The notes under the pieces were generated by a model. It did no database searches. It worked only from the letters and a program-made list of their open reading frames with translations, and had not been told where the DNA came from. From Streptomyces sp. NBC_01197 (lineage in GTDB: Bacteria > Actinomycetota > Actinomycetes > Streptomycetales > Streptomycetaceae), in assembly GCF_036010505.1 (NCBI RefSeq), contig NZ_CP108569.1:3164001-3228000 (forward strand): DNA of 64,000 nucleotides, written 5' to 3'. Each line of letters starts with the position of its first letter. The first letter of the stretch is position 1. A program made the position numbers and the translations under genes. Positions 9,108-17,290 of the stretch are shown here, in pieces.

Positions 9108-10862
9108 CTACGCTGCCGCGGCCACCGGGTGCAGCGCCCGCAGTGCGCTCTGGTGGGTGATCCAGCCGACCGGGGCGTCCCGGTCGGCGTCGAGTACGGG
9201 CAGTCCGGTGCCCGGTGCCGAGACCAACGCGTGCAGCGCCGCCGACAGCGGCATGTCCGAGCGGAGCCGCGGCGGCAGTTCGGCCAGGTCCCCGGCCGTG
9301 GCCGGTGCTCCGGCCTCACCGTCCGGGGTCTCGGCCAGGGCCTCCGCCACGGCTCGGGCGGTGACCGTCCCGACGTACCGGTCGTCCGCGTCGATCACCG
9401 GCAGGCTGCCGTGCTCGGAGTGGGCGAGCAGCAGCGCGGCTGCCGACAGCGTGGTCGCGGCGGGCAGCGGATACGGGAGGTCCTCCATGACCTCGTCGAC
9501 CCGCTGAGTGCCCAGTGGGGCGCCGGGGGCCGCGGCGTCGAGGTCGATGCCACGGCGCCGGAGTTTCAGGGTGTAGACGGTGTCGCGGCCGATCAGTTTG
9601 CTGACCAGGGTGGCGGTGACGACAGCCAGCATCAGCGGCAGGATGATCGAGTACTCACCCGTCAGCTCGAAGAGGATCACCACCGCGGTGATCGGCGCCC
9701 GCGCCGATCCGGCGAAGACCGCTCCCATCCCGACCAGCGCGTACGCCCCGACCGCCCCCGCCGTGCCGGGCAGCAGCTGCTGCATCCCGATCCCGTACGC
9801 GGAACCGAGCATCGCGCCGATGAACAGACTTGGTGCGAACACCCCGCCGGAGCCGCCGATCCCGATGGTCAGGCTGGTGGCGAGGATCTTGCCGATCAGG
9901 AGCAGCAGCAGGAACCCGGCGGCGTACCGGCCCTCGGCCGCGTTCTCCAGAACCGGGTACCCGACCCCGTACATCTCCGGAAGCGCCAGCAGGACAACGC
10001 CCAGCAGGAGTCCGCCGGCCGCGGGCCGCAGCCACTCGGGGCCGCGCCACGCCCAGTCGCAGGCGTCCTCGATCCAGTAGAGGGTGCGGGTGAAGCCGAT
10101 CCCCGCACAGCCGGCCGCGATACCGAGCAGGGCGAACAGGCCGTACTGGGCGACGTGTTCGACATGGAACGACGGGAGGTTCAGAAACGCGGCGTTCCCG
10201 AACGCGGCACGGCCGATGACGCTCGCGGCCACACTGGAGAGGACGACGGCGCCGAAGGACTCGATGGCGAAGTCCCGCAGGATGAGCTCCATCGCGAAGA
10301 ACACCCCGGCCAGCGGGGCGTTGAAGGTCGCGGCGATACCGCCGGCCGCACCGCAGGCCACCAGCAGCCGCATCCGCCCCTCGGTGACCTTGGCCAGCCG
10401 GCCCAGCGTGGAGCCGAGTGCCGAGCCGATCTGCACGATCGGCCCCTCACGGCCCACCGATCCGCCTGACCCGATGGTCAGCGCCGAGGCCAGCGACTTG
10501 ACGACCGCCACACTCGCGTTGATACGGCCACCGCGCTGGGCGACCGCGAGCATCACCTCGGGCACCCCGTGGCCGCGGGCCTCCTTGGCGAACCGGTCCA
10601 CCAGCGGCCCGTACAGCAGCCCGCCGACGACCGGCGCGAGCAGCACGAAGAACGGGCCGAGCCAGGACACGTGCGGGTTCGCGGCATGTCCGGCGCCCGA
10701 GTAGTCCACGTGCCCGGAGAAGAGCTGCGTGAAGGTCTTGATCAGCCAGCGGAAGACTATGGACCCGAGTCCCGCGCCGATGCCGGTCAGCGCGGCGAGC
10801 ACGGCGAGCTTCCCGTGCTCCTCGCGCACCCTTACCGCCCCTGCGACTCCTCTGCTCAACAT
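9108..10862 (-). CDS. ClC-family chloride/proton antiporter with C-terminal CBS pair
   Basis: A voltage-gated-chloride-channel family transporter. Visible selectivity motifs are GSGGSVGREGP (with the gating Glu that marks exchangers) and GGSGGVFAPSLFIG. About ten hydrophobic helices are followed by a cytoplasmic region with two CBS-type motifs (VDEVMEDLPYPL and a second near ELPPRLRSDMPL), which usually sense nucleotides. The ATG at 10862 lies 1 base from a 15-bp palindrome, so it would be leaderless or nearly so. A GTG at 10829 preceded by AGGGG at 8 bases is an alternative start. The marR gene follows it. Confidence 0.92.
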   Translation of the reverse strand: MLSRGVAGAVRVREEHGKLAVLAALTGIGAGLGSIVFRWLIKTFTQLFSGHVDYSGAGHAANPHVSWLGPFFVLLAPVVGGLLYGPLVDRFAKEARGHGVPEVMLAVAQRGGRINASVAVVKSLASALTIGSGGSVGREGPIVQIGSALGSTLGRLAKVTEGRMRLLVACGAAGGIAATFNAPLAGVFFAMELILRDFAIESFGAVVLSSVAASVIGRAAFGNAAFLNLPSFHVEHVAQYGLFALLGIAAGCAGIGFTRTLYWIEDACDWAWRGPEWLRPAAGGLLLGVVLLALPEMYGVGYPVLENAAEGRYAAGFLLLLLIGKILATSLTIGIGGSGGVFAPSLFIGAMLGSAYGIGMQQLLPGTAGAVGAYALVGMGAVFAGSARAPITAVVILFELTGEYSIILPLMLAVVTATLVSKLIGRDTVYTLKLRRRGIDLDAAAPGAPLGTQRVDEVMEDLPYPLPAATTLSAAALLLAHSEHGSLPVIDADDRYVGTVTARAVAEALAETPDGEAGAPATAGDLAELPPRLRSDMPLSAALHALVSAPGTGLPVLDADRDAPVGWITHQSALRALHPVAAAA

Positions 10863-10863
10863 G

Positions 10864-10878
10864 TTTGCATTATGCAAA
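10864..10878. promoter_or_regulatory. palindromic operator TTTGCAT-T-ATGCAAA
   Basis: A perfect 15-bp inverted repeat (7-bp arms, one central base) immediately upstream of the ClC start codon. Its form, TTTGC arms with a 5-bp centre, matches the neighbour at 10910. MarR dimers bind inverted repeats of this size, so the marR gene two genes along is the obvious candidate. Confidence 0.6.
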
Positions 10879-10909
10879 AATATATGGAGCGAAGCTACAC
10901 ATGTGACTC

Positions 10910-10924
10910 TTTGCACTAGGCAAA
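10910..10924. promoter_or_regulatory. second TTTGC-N5-GCAAA operator-like site
   Basis: TTTGCACTAGGCAAA has 5-bp perfect arms identical to those of the site at 10864; the centres are 46 bp apart. It overlaps the last codons and stop (TAG) of the upstream merR gene. Paired sites in front of ClC-marR suggest cooperative repression or DNA looping over the promoter. Confidence 0.5.
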
Positions 10925-11362
10925 TGAAGTCGGGACGGGAGGGACCTCCTGGTCAGCCCCCGCTGAGGCCGGAACGGCCAGGCGGGCACGGAGAGTGGCA
11001 GCGAACTCCTCGGCCCTGGCCAGCTGGATCCGCAGGTCGTCGACCCGCCCGGCGGCGGCCTCCTCGTATCCCCGGATCCTCTCCAGGAGTGCCGCGCGGT
11101 CGGCCGCGCCGAGCGGGGCCGGGTCGTCCAGACGGTCGGTGGCCTCCAGGAGCCCGCGCATCTCGTCCAGCGTGAAACCGAGCGGCTTCATCCGGCGGAT
11201 GACCATCAGCCGCGCCACATCCGCCTCCGTATAGAGGCGGAACCCGCCCTGGGAGCGGGCCGACGGCCTGACCAGTCCGGTTTCCTCGTAATGCCGGATG
11301 GTGCGCAGCGACAGTTCGGTACGTGAGGCGACTTCGCCGATCTGCATGTGCTCGCTGCTCAC
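10916..11362 (-). CDS. MerR-family transcriptional regulator
   Basis: A 148-aa regulator with the MerR N-terminal winged helix: MQIGEVASRTELSLRTIRHY, then EETGLVRPSARSQGGFRLY and DVARLMVIRRMKPLGFTLDEM. A long dimerisation helix and a short C-terminus without a Cys cluster follow, so it is not an obvious metal or SoxR-type redox sensor. The GTG start has GAGAGG about 8 bases upstream. It is divergent from the SulP transporter across a perfect 24-bp palindrome, which is the expected position for its own operator. The effector is unknown. Confidence 0.93.
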   Translation of the reverse strand: MSSEHMQIGEVASRTELSLRTIRHYEETGLVRPSARSQGGFRLYTEADVARLMVIRRMKPLGFTLDEMRGLLEATDRLDDPAPLGAADRAALLERIRGYEEAAAGRVDDLRIQLARAEEFAATLRARLAVPASAGADQEVPPVPTSFA

Positions 11363-11406
11363 CTGTATGCCTCTCGCGCTTCCCGGCCGGTGCGGCCGCC
11401 ACCGGT

Positions 11407-11430
11407 CTCTACCCTAACGTTAGGGTAGAG
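11407..11430. promoter_or_regulatory. perfect 24-bp palindrome, probable MerR operator
   Basis: CTCTACCCTAAC is followed directly by its exact reverse complement GTTAGGGTAGAG. It lies 44 bases upstream of the merR start and just upstream of sulP, in the divergent promoter region. The core CCCTAACGTTAGGG type of dyad is typical of MerR-family operators that sit in an extended promoter spacer. Confidence 0.75.
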
Positions 11431-11454
11431 TTTGCTGTCGCCCGCGCGAGACCC

Positions 11455-13086
11455 GTGTGTCCCCATGGCGCCGGGGTGCCGCCCGGCATCTCGTATCTCC
11501 CGCATCTCCCGATCCCAGGCCGCCGCACGCTCCTCGGTCCGGATGGTGCCCGAGCACGACAGGTTCCTTCCCCCTTGCGCTCATCAGTTCTGCCCGGCTC
11601 CGTCCGAGGACCGCGTCCGGCCCCCGGTGCCCGGCCTCCCTGGCTGAATCCGCGGGTCTTCCGTACGGAGGTGCTGGCCGGCCTCGTGGTTGGGCTGGCG
11701 CTGATCCCCGAGGCGATCTCCTTCTCCGTCATCGCCGGTGTCGATCCCAAGGTGGGCCTCTTCGCCGCGTGCACGATGGCCATGGTGATCGCCTTCGTCG
11801 GCGGCCGCCCCGCGATGATCTCCGCATCGACCGGTTCGGTGGCCCTTGTCGTCGCCCCGGTCGCCCGGGAGCACGGACTCCCGTACCTCCTGGCGACGGT
11901 GATCCTGGCGGGTGCGTTCCAGATCGCCCTGGGCGCTCTGGGCGTGGCGAAGCTGATGCGGTTCGTGCCGCGCTCGGTGATGGTCGGCTTCGTCAATGCG
12001 CTGGGCATCCTGCTGTTCACCGCCCAGATACCGAACCTGACCGGTGTGCCCTGGCCGGTCTATCCGCTGACCTGCGCGGGCCTGCTCCTGATGGTGTTCT
12101 TCCCGAAGCTGACGAAGGTGGTCCCGGCGCCGCTGGTCTCCATCGTGATCCTCACGGTCATCACGGTTGCCGCCGGCATCGCGGTCCCCACCGTGGGCGA
12201 CAAGGGCAGGCTGCCCTCGTCGCTGCCGGTTCCGGGCCTGCCGGACGTGCCGTTCGACCTCCACACCCTGACCGTCATCGCTCCGTACGCCCTGGCGATG
12301 GCCCTGGTCGGGCTGATGGAGTCCTTGATGACGGCGAAGCTGGTGGACGAGATCACCGACACGCGCTCCGGCAAGACCCGGGAATCCATCGGGCAGGGCA
12401 TCGCGAACATCGTCACCGGCTTCTTCGGCGGTATGGGCGGTTGCGCGATGATCGGCCAGACGATGATCAACGTCAAGAACGGGGCCCGGACCCGGCTGTC
12501 CACCTTCCTGGCCGGGTTCTTCCTGCTCATCCTGTGCATCGTGCTCGGTCCGGTCGTCTCCAGGATCCCCATGGCGGCGCTGGTCGCCGTCATGGTCCTC
12601 GTCTCGGTCGGCACCTTCGACTGGCACTCCATCAGGCCCGCCACGCTCAAGCGGATGCCCGCCGGCGAGACCGTGGTCATGGTGATCACCGTGATCATCA
12701 CCGTCGCGACCAGCAACCTGTCCATCGGAGTGGTCGTCGGAACCGTCACCGCCATGGTGATCTTCGCCCGCCGCGTCGCCCGCCTCGCCGGGGTCAGCTC
12801 CGTCCTGGACCCGGACGGCGGCCGGATCACCTACACGGTGACCGGCGCGCTCTTCTTCGCCTCGTCGAACGACCTGGTAACCCGGTTCGACTACGCGACC
12901 GACCCGGACAGGGTCGTCATCGACCTGACGGCGTCCCATGTCTGGGACGCCTCGTCCGTGGCCGCACTCGACGCCATCACCACGAAATACGAGCAGCGGG
13001 GCAAGGCCGTCGAGATCGTCGGGCTCAACCGCCCCAGCGCCGAGATCCACGGGAAACTCACCGGCGAACTCACCGGCGGTCACTGA
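11455..13086 (+). CDS. SulP-family anion transporter with STAS domain
   Basis: An inner-membrane SLC26/SulP transporter for sulfate, bicarbonate or a related anion. The conserved SulP opening is seen in WLNPRVFRTEVLAGLVVGLA followed by LIPEAISFSVIAGVDPKVGL. About 10-12 hydrophobic spans follow, and a C-terminal STAS domain includes VIDLTASHVWDASSVAAL. The start is uncertain: GTG at 11455 is used, GTG at 11476 is possible, and the first 60 residues are poorly conserved in character. It is divergent from merR and probably controlled by it. The sulfite-oxidase-like gene downstream hints at sulfur oxyanion handling, but that is inference. Confidence 0.9.
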   Translation: MCPHGAGVPPGISYLPHLPIPGRRTLLGPDGARARQVPSPLRSSVLPGSVRGPRPAPGARPPWLNPRVFRTEVLAGLVVGLALIPEAISFSVIAGVDPKVGLFAACTMAMVIAFVGGRPAMISASTGSVALVVAPVAREHGLPYLLATVILAGAFQIALGALGVAKLMRFVPRSVMVGFVNALGILLFTAQIPNLTGVPWPVYPLTCAGLLLMVFFPKLTKVVPAPLVSIVILTVITVAAGIAVPTVGDKGRLPSSLPVPGLPDVPFDLHTLTVIAPYALAMALVGLMESLMTAKLVDEITDTRSGKTRESIGQGIANIVTGFFGGMGGCAMIGQTMINVKNGARTRLSTFLAGFFLLILCIVLGPVVSRIPMAALVAVMVLVSVGTFDWHSIRPATLKRMPAGETVVMVITVIITVATSNLSIGVVVGTVTAMVIFARRVARLAGVSSVLDPDGGRITYTVTGALFFASSNDLVTRFDYATDPDRVVIDLTASHVWDASSVAALDAITTKYEQRGKAVEIVGLNRPSAEIHGKLTGELTGGH

Positions 13087-13417
13087 GCACAGCACCGGGT
13101 GGCACGGCACCGGGAGGTCAGCCCGGCGGGGGCTCCTCCCGCGCCGGGCCCCCGGTACCCGGCGCCCGGCACTGCGCCGTGCGGCTGACGTACGGCCCCC
13201 GGTCGACCGCGTACACCGGGCCCGTACGGAATCCGGCCCGAGGATCGGCGGATGGCCAGGCATCTTCGGACGACGGATCCGGCAACCGATCCGGCAGTAG
13301 CAGGTTCAGCGGCGAGCGGGCCGGTGGTGACAGCCTCAGCGGCAGCCAGTACGGCGGCGGCAAGTTCAGCAGGAACCGATCCGGCTCCGGCTCCGACTCC
13401 GGCGACCGTGCGGGCAG
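13087..13417. other. intergenic region, G/C-rich, no gene recognised
   Basis: This stretch between the SulP gene and the next start is rich in CGGC, GGATCCGGC and AGCGGC repeats. It is open in several frames on both strands, but the translations are low-complexity (Ser/Gly/Arg or Pro/Leu) and resemble no protein. The membrane-oxidoreductase gene might begin upstream of 13418, within this stretch. Confidence 0.4.
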
Positions 13418-14845
13418 GTGGGCGCCGTGGCCGGGAGCAGTGACCGCGGAGCCGACGGCGACCGCGCCCCGCGCCCGGCCGGGCCGGCGACCGGGGCCAG
13501 CCCTTACCGGAAGGAGCGGAAGGAACCAGGGCCTGCTGCCCGGCGGGGCGGCGGGCTGCTCGGCCGGGCGCGGGTGCTCGCCGTCACGGCGCCGCCCGGC
13601 CCCTTCCGCCCCGCCTTCTGGCGCAGTCCGCTCCGCGGACCGTGGCTGACGGCGGTCCTCGGCCTGGTCCTGCTGTGCGGCATCACGGTCCTGTTCATCA
13701 CCGGACTGCTGTCGTACGCCGCCTACAACCCGGGGCTGGGGGCGCTCAACGACAAGACGCCCGGCAAGGGGCTGCTGGGCTTCTACCTGTTCACCTGGCC
13801 CACCCACCCCTACTGGCTCTACCGCCTCACCCAGGGCGTACACGTCACACTCGGGATCGTCCTCATCCCGGTGGTGCTCGCCAAACTCTGGTCGGTCGTC
13901 CCGAAGCTCTTCGCCTGGCCGCCCGCGCTCAGCCCCGCGCAAGCCCTGGAGCGCCTCTCGCTGATCCTGCTGGTCGGCGGGGTCCTCTTCGAGTTCGTCA
14001 CCGGCGTGCTCAACATCCAGCTCGACTACGTCTTCCCCGGCTCCTTCTACACCCTGCACTTCTACGGCGCCTGGGTGTTCATGGCCGCCTTCGCGGCCCA
14101 CGCCGTGCTACGGCTGGGGCGGATGTGGCGGGCGGTGCGCTCCCGCACCCTGCGTTCGGTGCTGGCCACCGACGCCGCGCACACCGAACCGGAGCCGCCC
14201 GATCCGTACGGCCTTGTCGCTGCCGCGCCCGCCCGCCCGACCATGAGCAGGCGGGGCGCGCTCGGACTGGTGGGCGCCGGATCGCTGGCCCTGCTCGTAG
14301 TGACCGCGGGGCAGAGCATCGGAGGCTCCCTGCGCCGCACCGCTCTGCTCGCCCCGCACAACCGCGACCCCCTGCCGGGCCCGAACGGCTTCCAGATCAA
14401 CAAGAGCGCGAGCGCCGTAGGCATCAGGGCGTCCGACATCGGTCCCGGCTGGCGCCTGGAGATCTTCGGGACACGGAAACTCACCTTCACCCGCGCGCAG
14501 TTGCTCGCCATGGAACAGCACACGGCCCAGCTGCCGATCGCCTGCGTGGAGGGCTGGTCCACCGACGACCAGAGCTGGTCGGGGCTACGCCTCTCCGACC
14601 TCGCCGCCCTCGCCGGCGCGCCGCATGCCACCAGCGTCCTGGTCGAATCCGTACAGCTCCGGGGCGCCTTCAGCAAGGTGCTCCTGGCGGGCAATCAGAT
14701 CAGCAACCCACTCTCACTGCTCGCCCTGCATGTCAACGGAGCACCGCTCTCCACCGACCACGGCTACCCCGCCCGGATCATCGTTCCCGCCAACCCCGGC
14801 GTGAACAACACCAAATGGGTCCGCCGCCTCACCTTCCGGACGTGA
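13418..14845 (+). CDS. cytochrome-b-like membrane protein fused to molybdopterin oxidoreductase (SUOX-type) domain
   Basis: A 475-aa fusion. Residues about 75-225 form a four- to five-helix membrane unit with His residues in THPYWLYRLTQGVHVTLG and YTLHFYGAWVFMAAFAAHA, as in cytochrome b561-like haem proteins. A twin-arginine-like stretch, MSRRGALGLVGAG, leads into another hydrophobic helix. The C-terminal 170 residues are a sulfite-oxidase-type molybdopterin domain with the Mo-ligand Cys in IACVEGWSTDDQSWSG. This suggests an extracytoplasmic Mo enzyme passing electrons to its own haem-bearing anchor. The substrate is unknown. The GTG start is uncertain because the first 60 residues are low-complexity. 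Confidence 0.82.
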   Translation: MGAVAGSSDRGADGDRAPRPAGPATGASPYRKERKEPGPAARRGGGLLGRARVLAVTAPPGPFRPAFWRSPLRGPWLTAVLGLVLLCGITVLFITGLLSYAAYNPGLGALNDKTPGKGLLGFYLFTWPTHPYWLYRLTQGVHVTLGIVLIPVVLAKLWSVVPKLFAWPPALSPAQALERLSLILLVGGVLFEFVTGVLNIQLDYVFPGSFYTLHFYGAWVFMAAFAAHAVLRLGRMWRAVRSRTLRSVLATDAAHTEPEPPDPYGLVAAAPARPTMSRRGALGLVGAGSLALLVVTAGQSIGGSLRRTALLAPHNRDPLPGPNGFQINKSASAVGIRASDIGPGWRLEIFGTRKLTFTRAQLLAMEQHTAQLPIACVEGWSTDDQSWSGLRLSDLAALAGAPHATSVLVESVQLRGAFSKVLLAGNQISNPLSLLALHVNGAPLSTDHGYPARIIVPANPGVNNTKWVRRLTFRT

Positions 14846-14847
14846 CC

Positions 14848-15366
14848 ATGAGCCTCTTCTCACGCCGCTACGGCGCCCACCCCGTCCATCTGCTCGTCAT
14901 GGCCTGCTGTTTCACGGTCGCCGGGTACGCCGCGGTGCAGCTCCTCATGGGCCGTACCGTCGCCGTCGCCGTCTGGTTCATCGGTGCCGCGCTCCTGCAC
15001 GATCTCGTCCTGGTGCCCCTCTACAGCGCTGCGGACCTCACCGCCCAGACCGCGCTCCCGCCGCGCAAGGATGGTAAAAGCAGTAAGGACCGTAAGGGCC
15101 GTTCGGCCGGGCGCCGCGGGCTCAACCATCTGCGTACCCCGGTGGTCCTGTCCCTGCTTCTGCTGCTGGTCTGGTTCCCGCTGATCCTGCGCAGGTCGGC
15201 CCCGTACCACCAGGACACCGGGCTCTCGGACAGCGTCTACCTCGACCGGTGGCTGCTGATCACCGCAGGACTGTTCGCCGCCTCCGCGCTCACCGCCCTG
15301 ATCAGCACGGCCCGTCGGCGGACTCGCCGCCGCCGGCCTCGGGTCTCCCGCACGGACGACGGCTGA
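14848..15366 (+). CDS. hypothetical integral membrane protein
   Basis: A 172-aa product starting with an ATG two bases after the preceding stop, so the pair is co-transcribed. It has about four hydrophobic segments (VHLLVMACCFTVAGYAAVQ, VAVAVWFIGAALLHDLVLVP, VVLSLLLLLVWFPLIL and LLITAGLFAASALTAL). A Lys/Arg-rich cytoplasmic loop lies in the middle, and the C-terminus is very basic. There is no recognisable catalytic motif. The coupling suggests it is a subunit or assembly partner of the membrane Mo oxidoreductase. Confidence 0.75.
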   Translation: MSLFSRRYGAHPVHLLVMACCFTVAGYAAVQLLMGRTVAVAVWFIGAALLHDLVLVPLYSAADLTAQTALPPRKDGKSSKDRKGRSAGRRGLNHLRTPVVLSLLLLLVWFPLILRRSAPYHQDTGLSDSVYLDRWLLITAGLFAASALTALISTARRRTRRRRPRVSRTDDG

Positions 15367-15369
15367 CAG

Positions 15370-15999
15370 CTAACGGCTCCAGTGCGGGTCCCGGCCGGTG
15401 AGAGCGAGGACTCGGTCGAACGCGGAGGCCCCGGCCGCCACCTGCACCGGCTCGCCGAAGACGCCCCCGGCGCGGGCCATCGGGGCCATGTCCGCGAGCG
15501 CGGGTGAGAGCTCGTCGACCACGGCCGGCTCGGGCACGAAGTCCTGACCGGTCGCGCGGGCCAGGTCCCAGGCGTGCACGGTCAGATCACCGAGCACCAT
15601 GTGGCCGACCGTCCTGGCCGGCAGGTTCATGGCGCCCGCCGTGCCGTCCTCCGCACCGGGCGCGGCCCACGCGGTGACAAGAGCCGCGGTCTCCTCACCG
15701 AACCTGCGCCGCCAGTCGCCCACCACGTACTCCGGCTCGGAACTGAAGTCCACGTCCTTACGGGCGGCCAGCGCCTGGAAGTTGACCAGGACGTGGATGA
15801 GGTGGTTGACCAGTGCGTGTACGTCGTACTCGGCGCACGGCGTACGGTCCGCGAGCTGGGCGTCCCCGATGCCCCGGACCACGGTGAGCGCCCGCGCGGC
15901 GGCGGCCGCGAGCAGATCGCTGATCGCCGGCGCACCCGGAGCCCCGGAGGCGGCCCCGCCTCCGTTGACGTTCTGGACCTCGTTCTCGTTCTCGTTCAT
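15370..15999 (-). CDS. TIGR03086-type (DinB/mycothiol-dependent isomerase-like) protein
   Basis: A 209-aa protein resembling the actinobacterial maleylpyruvate-isomerase/DinB helical-bundle family. A first-helix pattern with PCAEYDVHALVNHLIHVLVNF carries a metal-ligand-like His, and a later GHMVLGDLTVHAWDLARATG segment carries two more. The acidic Asn/Glu-rich N-terminus (MNENENEVQN) looks unusual but follows the only reasonable Met. The family commonly binds divalent metal and may use mycothiol; no substrate can be named. It is divergent from the broken araC gene, 64 bases away, and may have been its target. Confidence 0.82.
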   Translation of the reverse strand: MNENENEVQNVNGGGAASGAPGAPAISDLLAAAAARALTVVRGIGDAQLADRTPCAEYDVHALVNHLIHVLVNFQALAARKDVDFSSEPEYVVGDWRRRFGEETAALVTAWAAPGAEDGTAGAMNLPARTVGHMVLGDLTVHAWDLARATGQDFVPEPAVVDELSPALADMAPMARAGGVFGEPVQVAAGASAFDRVLALTGRDPHWSR

Positions 16000-16063
16000 G
16001 GTTCCGACGTTAGGCGCGGCCGGGCGGAGGCGTCTTGAAGAAACGCGACATACGATCACTCGC

Positions 16064-16900
16064 ATGTCAGGCCCGCCGCCCGGCCCGGCGCACGGCCCCC
16101 GGCGCGATACCAGGGGCATCGTCGACGCCCCCGAGCTGTTCGCACGCGTCCGGTTCCGCCGCCGCGCACCGGCGCCCGCGCTCCGTCCGTATCTGGAGCA
16201 CTACTGGCTCATCGACTGGGACCTGGCCGAACCGCATGTCTCCCATGTCGTGCCGCACCCTTCGGTGAACATCGTCTTCCAGCACTTCGGCGGCGCGCCC
16301 GCGTTCGGCGAGGTCGCGGGTGTCGGGCTCGGCCTGTTCACCCAGACGCTGGCCGGGGTGGGCGCGGTGTGCGGCATCCAGTTCCGGCCCGGCGGATTCC
16401 GTCCCTTCGTACCGGACCGTCCGGTGGCGGAGTGGACCGGACGCCGTGTCCCGCTGCCCGAGGTCCTCCCTGATTCCGGCGCCTGGCCGGCGGACGTCCT
16501 CACGCCGCCCGACGAGGACGCACGGGTGGCCGCGCTGGACCGCTTCCTGCTGTCGCTGGCTCCCCGGCCCGACCCGCAGGCGAGCCGGGCGATGGCCCTG
16601 GTGGACCGGGTGCGGGCGGACCGTACGATGCGCCGGGTCGAGGAACTGGCCGCCGGGGAAGGCGTATCGGCGCGGTCCCTGCAACGGCTCTTCGCCTCGT
16701 ACGTCGGCGTGAGCCCCAAGTGGGTGATCCTGCGCTAACGCATCCACGAGGCCCTGGAACGCGCGGAGACGGACACGGCGGTCGACTGGGCGGCGCTCGC
16801 CGGCGAACTGGGCTACAGCGACCAGGCGCACCTCACGCGCGACTTCACCGCGACGATCGGCGTGCCCCCGGCTGCGTACGGCGTCTCGCCCCAGTCGTAG
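16064..16900 (+). pseudogene. AraC-family regulator interrupted by a nonsense codon
   Basis: The frame opens at ATG 16064 and encodes a DUF6597-like sensor part (PYLEHYWLIDWDLAEPHVSH) plus the first helix-turn-helix (MRRVEELAAGEGVSARSLQR). It stops at TAA 16736-16738, right after WVILR. Without any frame change the reading resumes as RIHEALERAETD and continues through ELGYSDQAHLTRDFTATIGV to a TAG at 16898-16900. Intact relatives have Tyr at this position (RYRIHEA), so one TAC-to-TAA change explains the break. The product would lack the second DNA-recognition helix and is probably non-functional. A sequencing error remains possible. Confidence 0.88.
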
Positions 16901-16936
16901 CGGGGACGGAGTGCGGGTGGGCGGCCGGGGCGGAGC

Positions 16937-16960
16937 TCCCGGGAGCAGGCGCTCCCGGGA
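16937..16960 (+). terminator. hairpin after the araC pseudogene
   Basis: TCCCGGGAGC, a 4-base loop, then GCTCCCGGGA gives a perfect 10-bp stem 37 bases downstream of the original araC stop. There is no U-tract, as is common for Streptomyces terminators. Confidence 0.55.
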
Positions 16961-16972
16961 ACCGGCCATCGG

Positions 16973-17041
16973 CTGCTGAGCTGCTGAGTCGGACTCAGCT
17001 GCTGAGTGGGATCAGCCGCTGAGTCAAATTCAGCTGCTGAG
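16973..17041. repeat. CTGCTGAG tandem repeat, each unit a small dyad
   Basis: Three near-copies of an 18-bp unit, CTGCTGAGTCGGACTCAG at 16981, a 17-bp variant at 16999 and CCGCTGAGTCAAATTCAG at 17016. These are flanked on each side by a bare CTGCTGAG. Each full unit is itself palindromic (CTGAGT...ACTCAG). The array covers the 3' end of the small secreted-protein gene and may terminate transcription from both directions. Confidence 0.7.
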
Positions 17042-17290
17042 GAGTTCGTTGCCCGCCTTCAGGGCGTCGCTACCGGCCTTCGCCGCTCCCTTCACGGCGT
17101 GCACCTTCTTGCCGACGTTGTTCCCGACGACACTCTTGGCGATGGGCTTTGCCTGCTCGCCGACGGCGGCCGTGGTCTGGGCCGTGTCGCTGAGCGTGCC
17201 CCCGAGGCTGCTGGCCTGGGCGGCGGGTGCGAAGGCGGCGAGGAGGGCGGATCCGGCGGCTGCGGTGGTGAGAATTCGACGTACGTTCAT
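17030..17290 (-). CDS. small secreted protein, unknown function
   Basis: An 86-aa product with a clear Sec signal peptide: MNVRRILTTAAAGSALLAAF followed by APAAQA as the probable cleavage region. The mature 58 or so residues are Ala/Lys/Gly/Val-rich (GEQAKPIAKSVVGNNVG, AVKGAAKAGSDALKAG) and helical, with no cysteines. It resembles the short exported proteins common in Streptomyces but has no named family. The last codons and the stop fall in the CTGCTGAG repeat. The frame stays open far upstream on this strand, but only the part after this Met has signal-peptide character. Confidence 0.75.
   Translation of the reverse strand: MNVRRILTTAAAGSALLAAFAPAAQASSLGGTLSDTAQTTAAVGEQAKPIAKSVVGNNVGKKVHAVKGAAKAGSDALKAGNELLSS

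Noticed and set aside
11457..13649. 730-codon plus-strand frame overlapping sulP
   Set aside because: Low-complexity Arg/Gly/Pro text in the wrong frame of a clear SulP/STAS gene.
13118..14101. 327-codon minus-strand frame across the SulP/Mo-protein gap
   Set aside because: Composition is Glu/Asp/Gln/Arg-rich shadow text and it opposes the well-supported membrane oxidoreductase.
16973..17041. CRISPR-like array
   Set aside because: Units are contiguous with no spacers and only three copies; no cas gene in the window.
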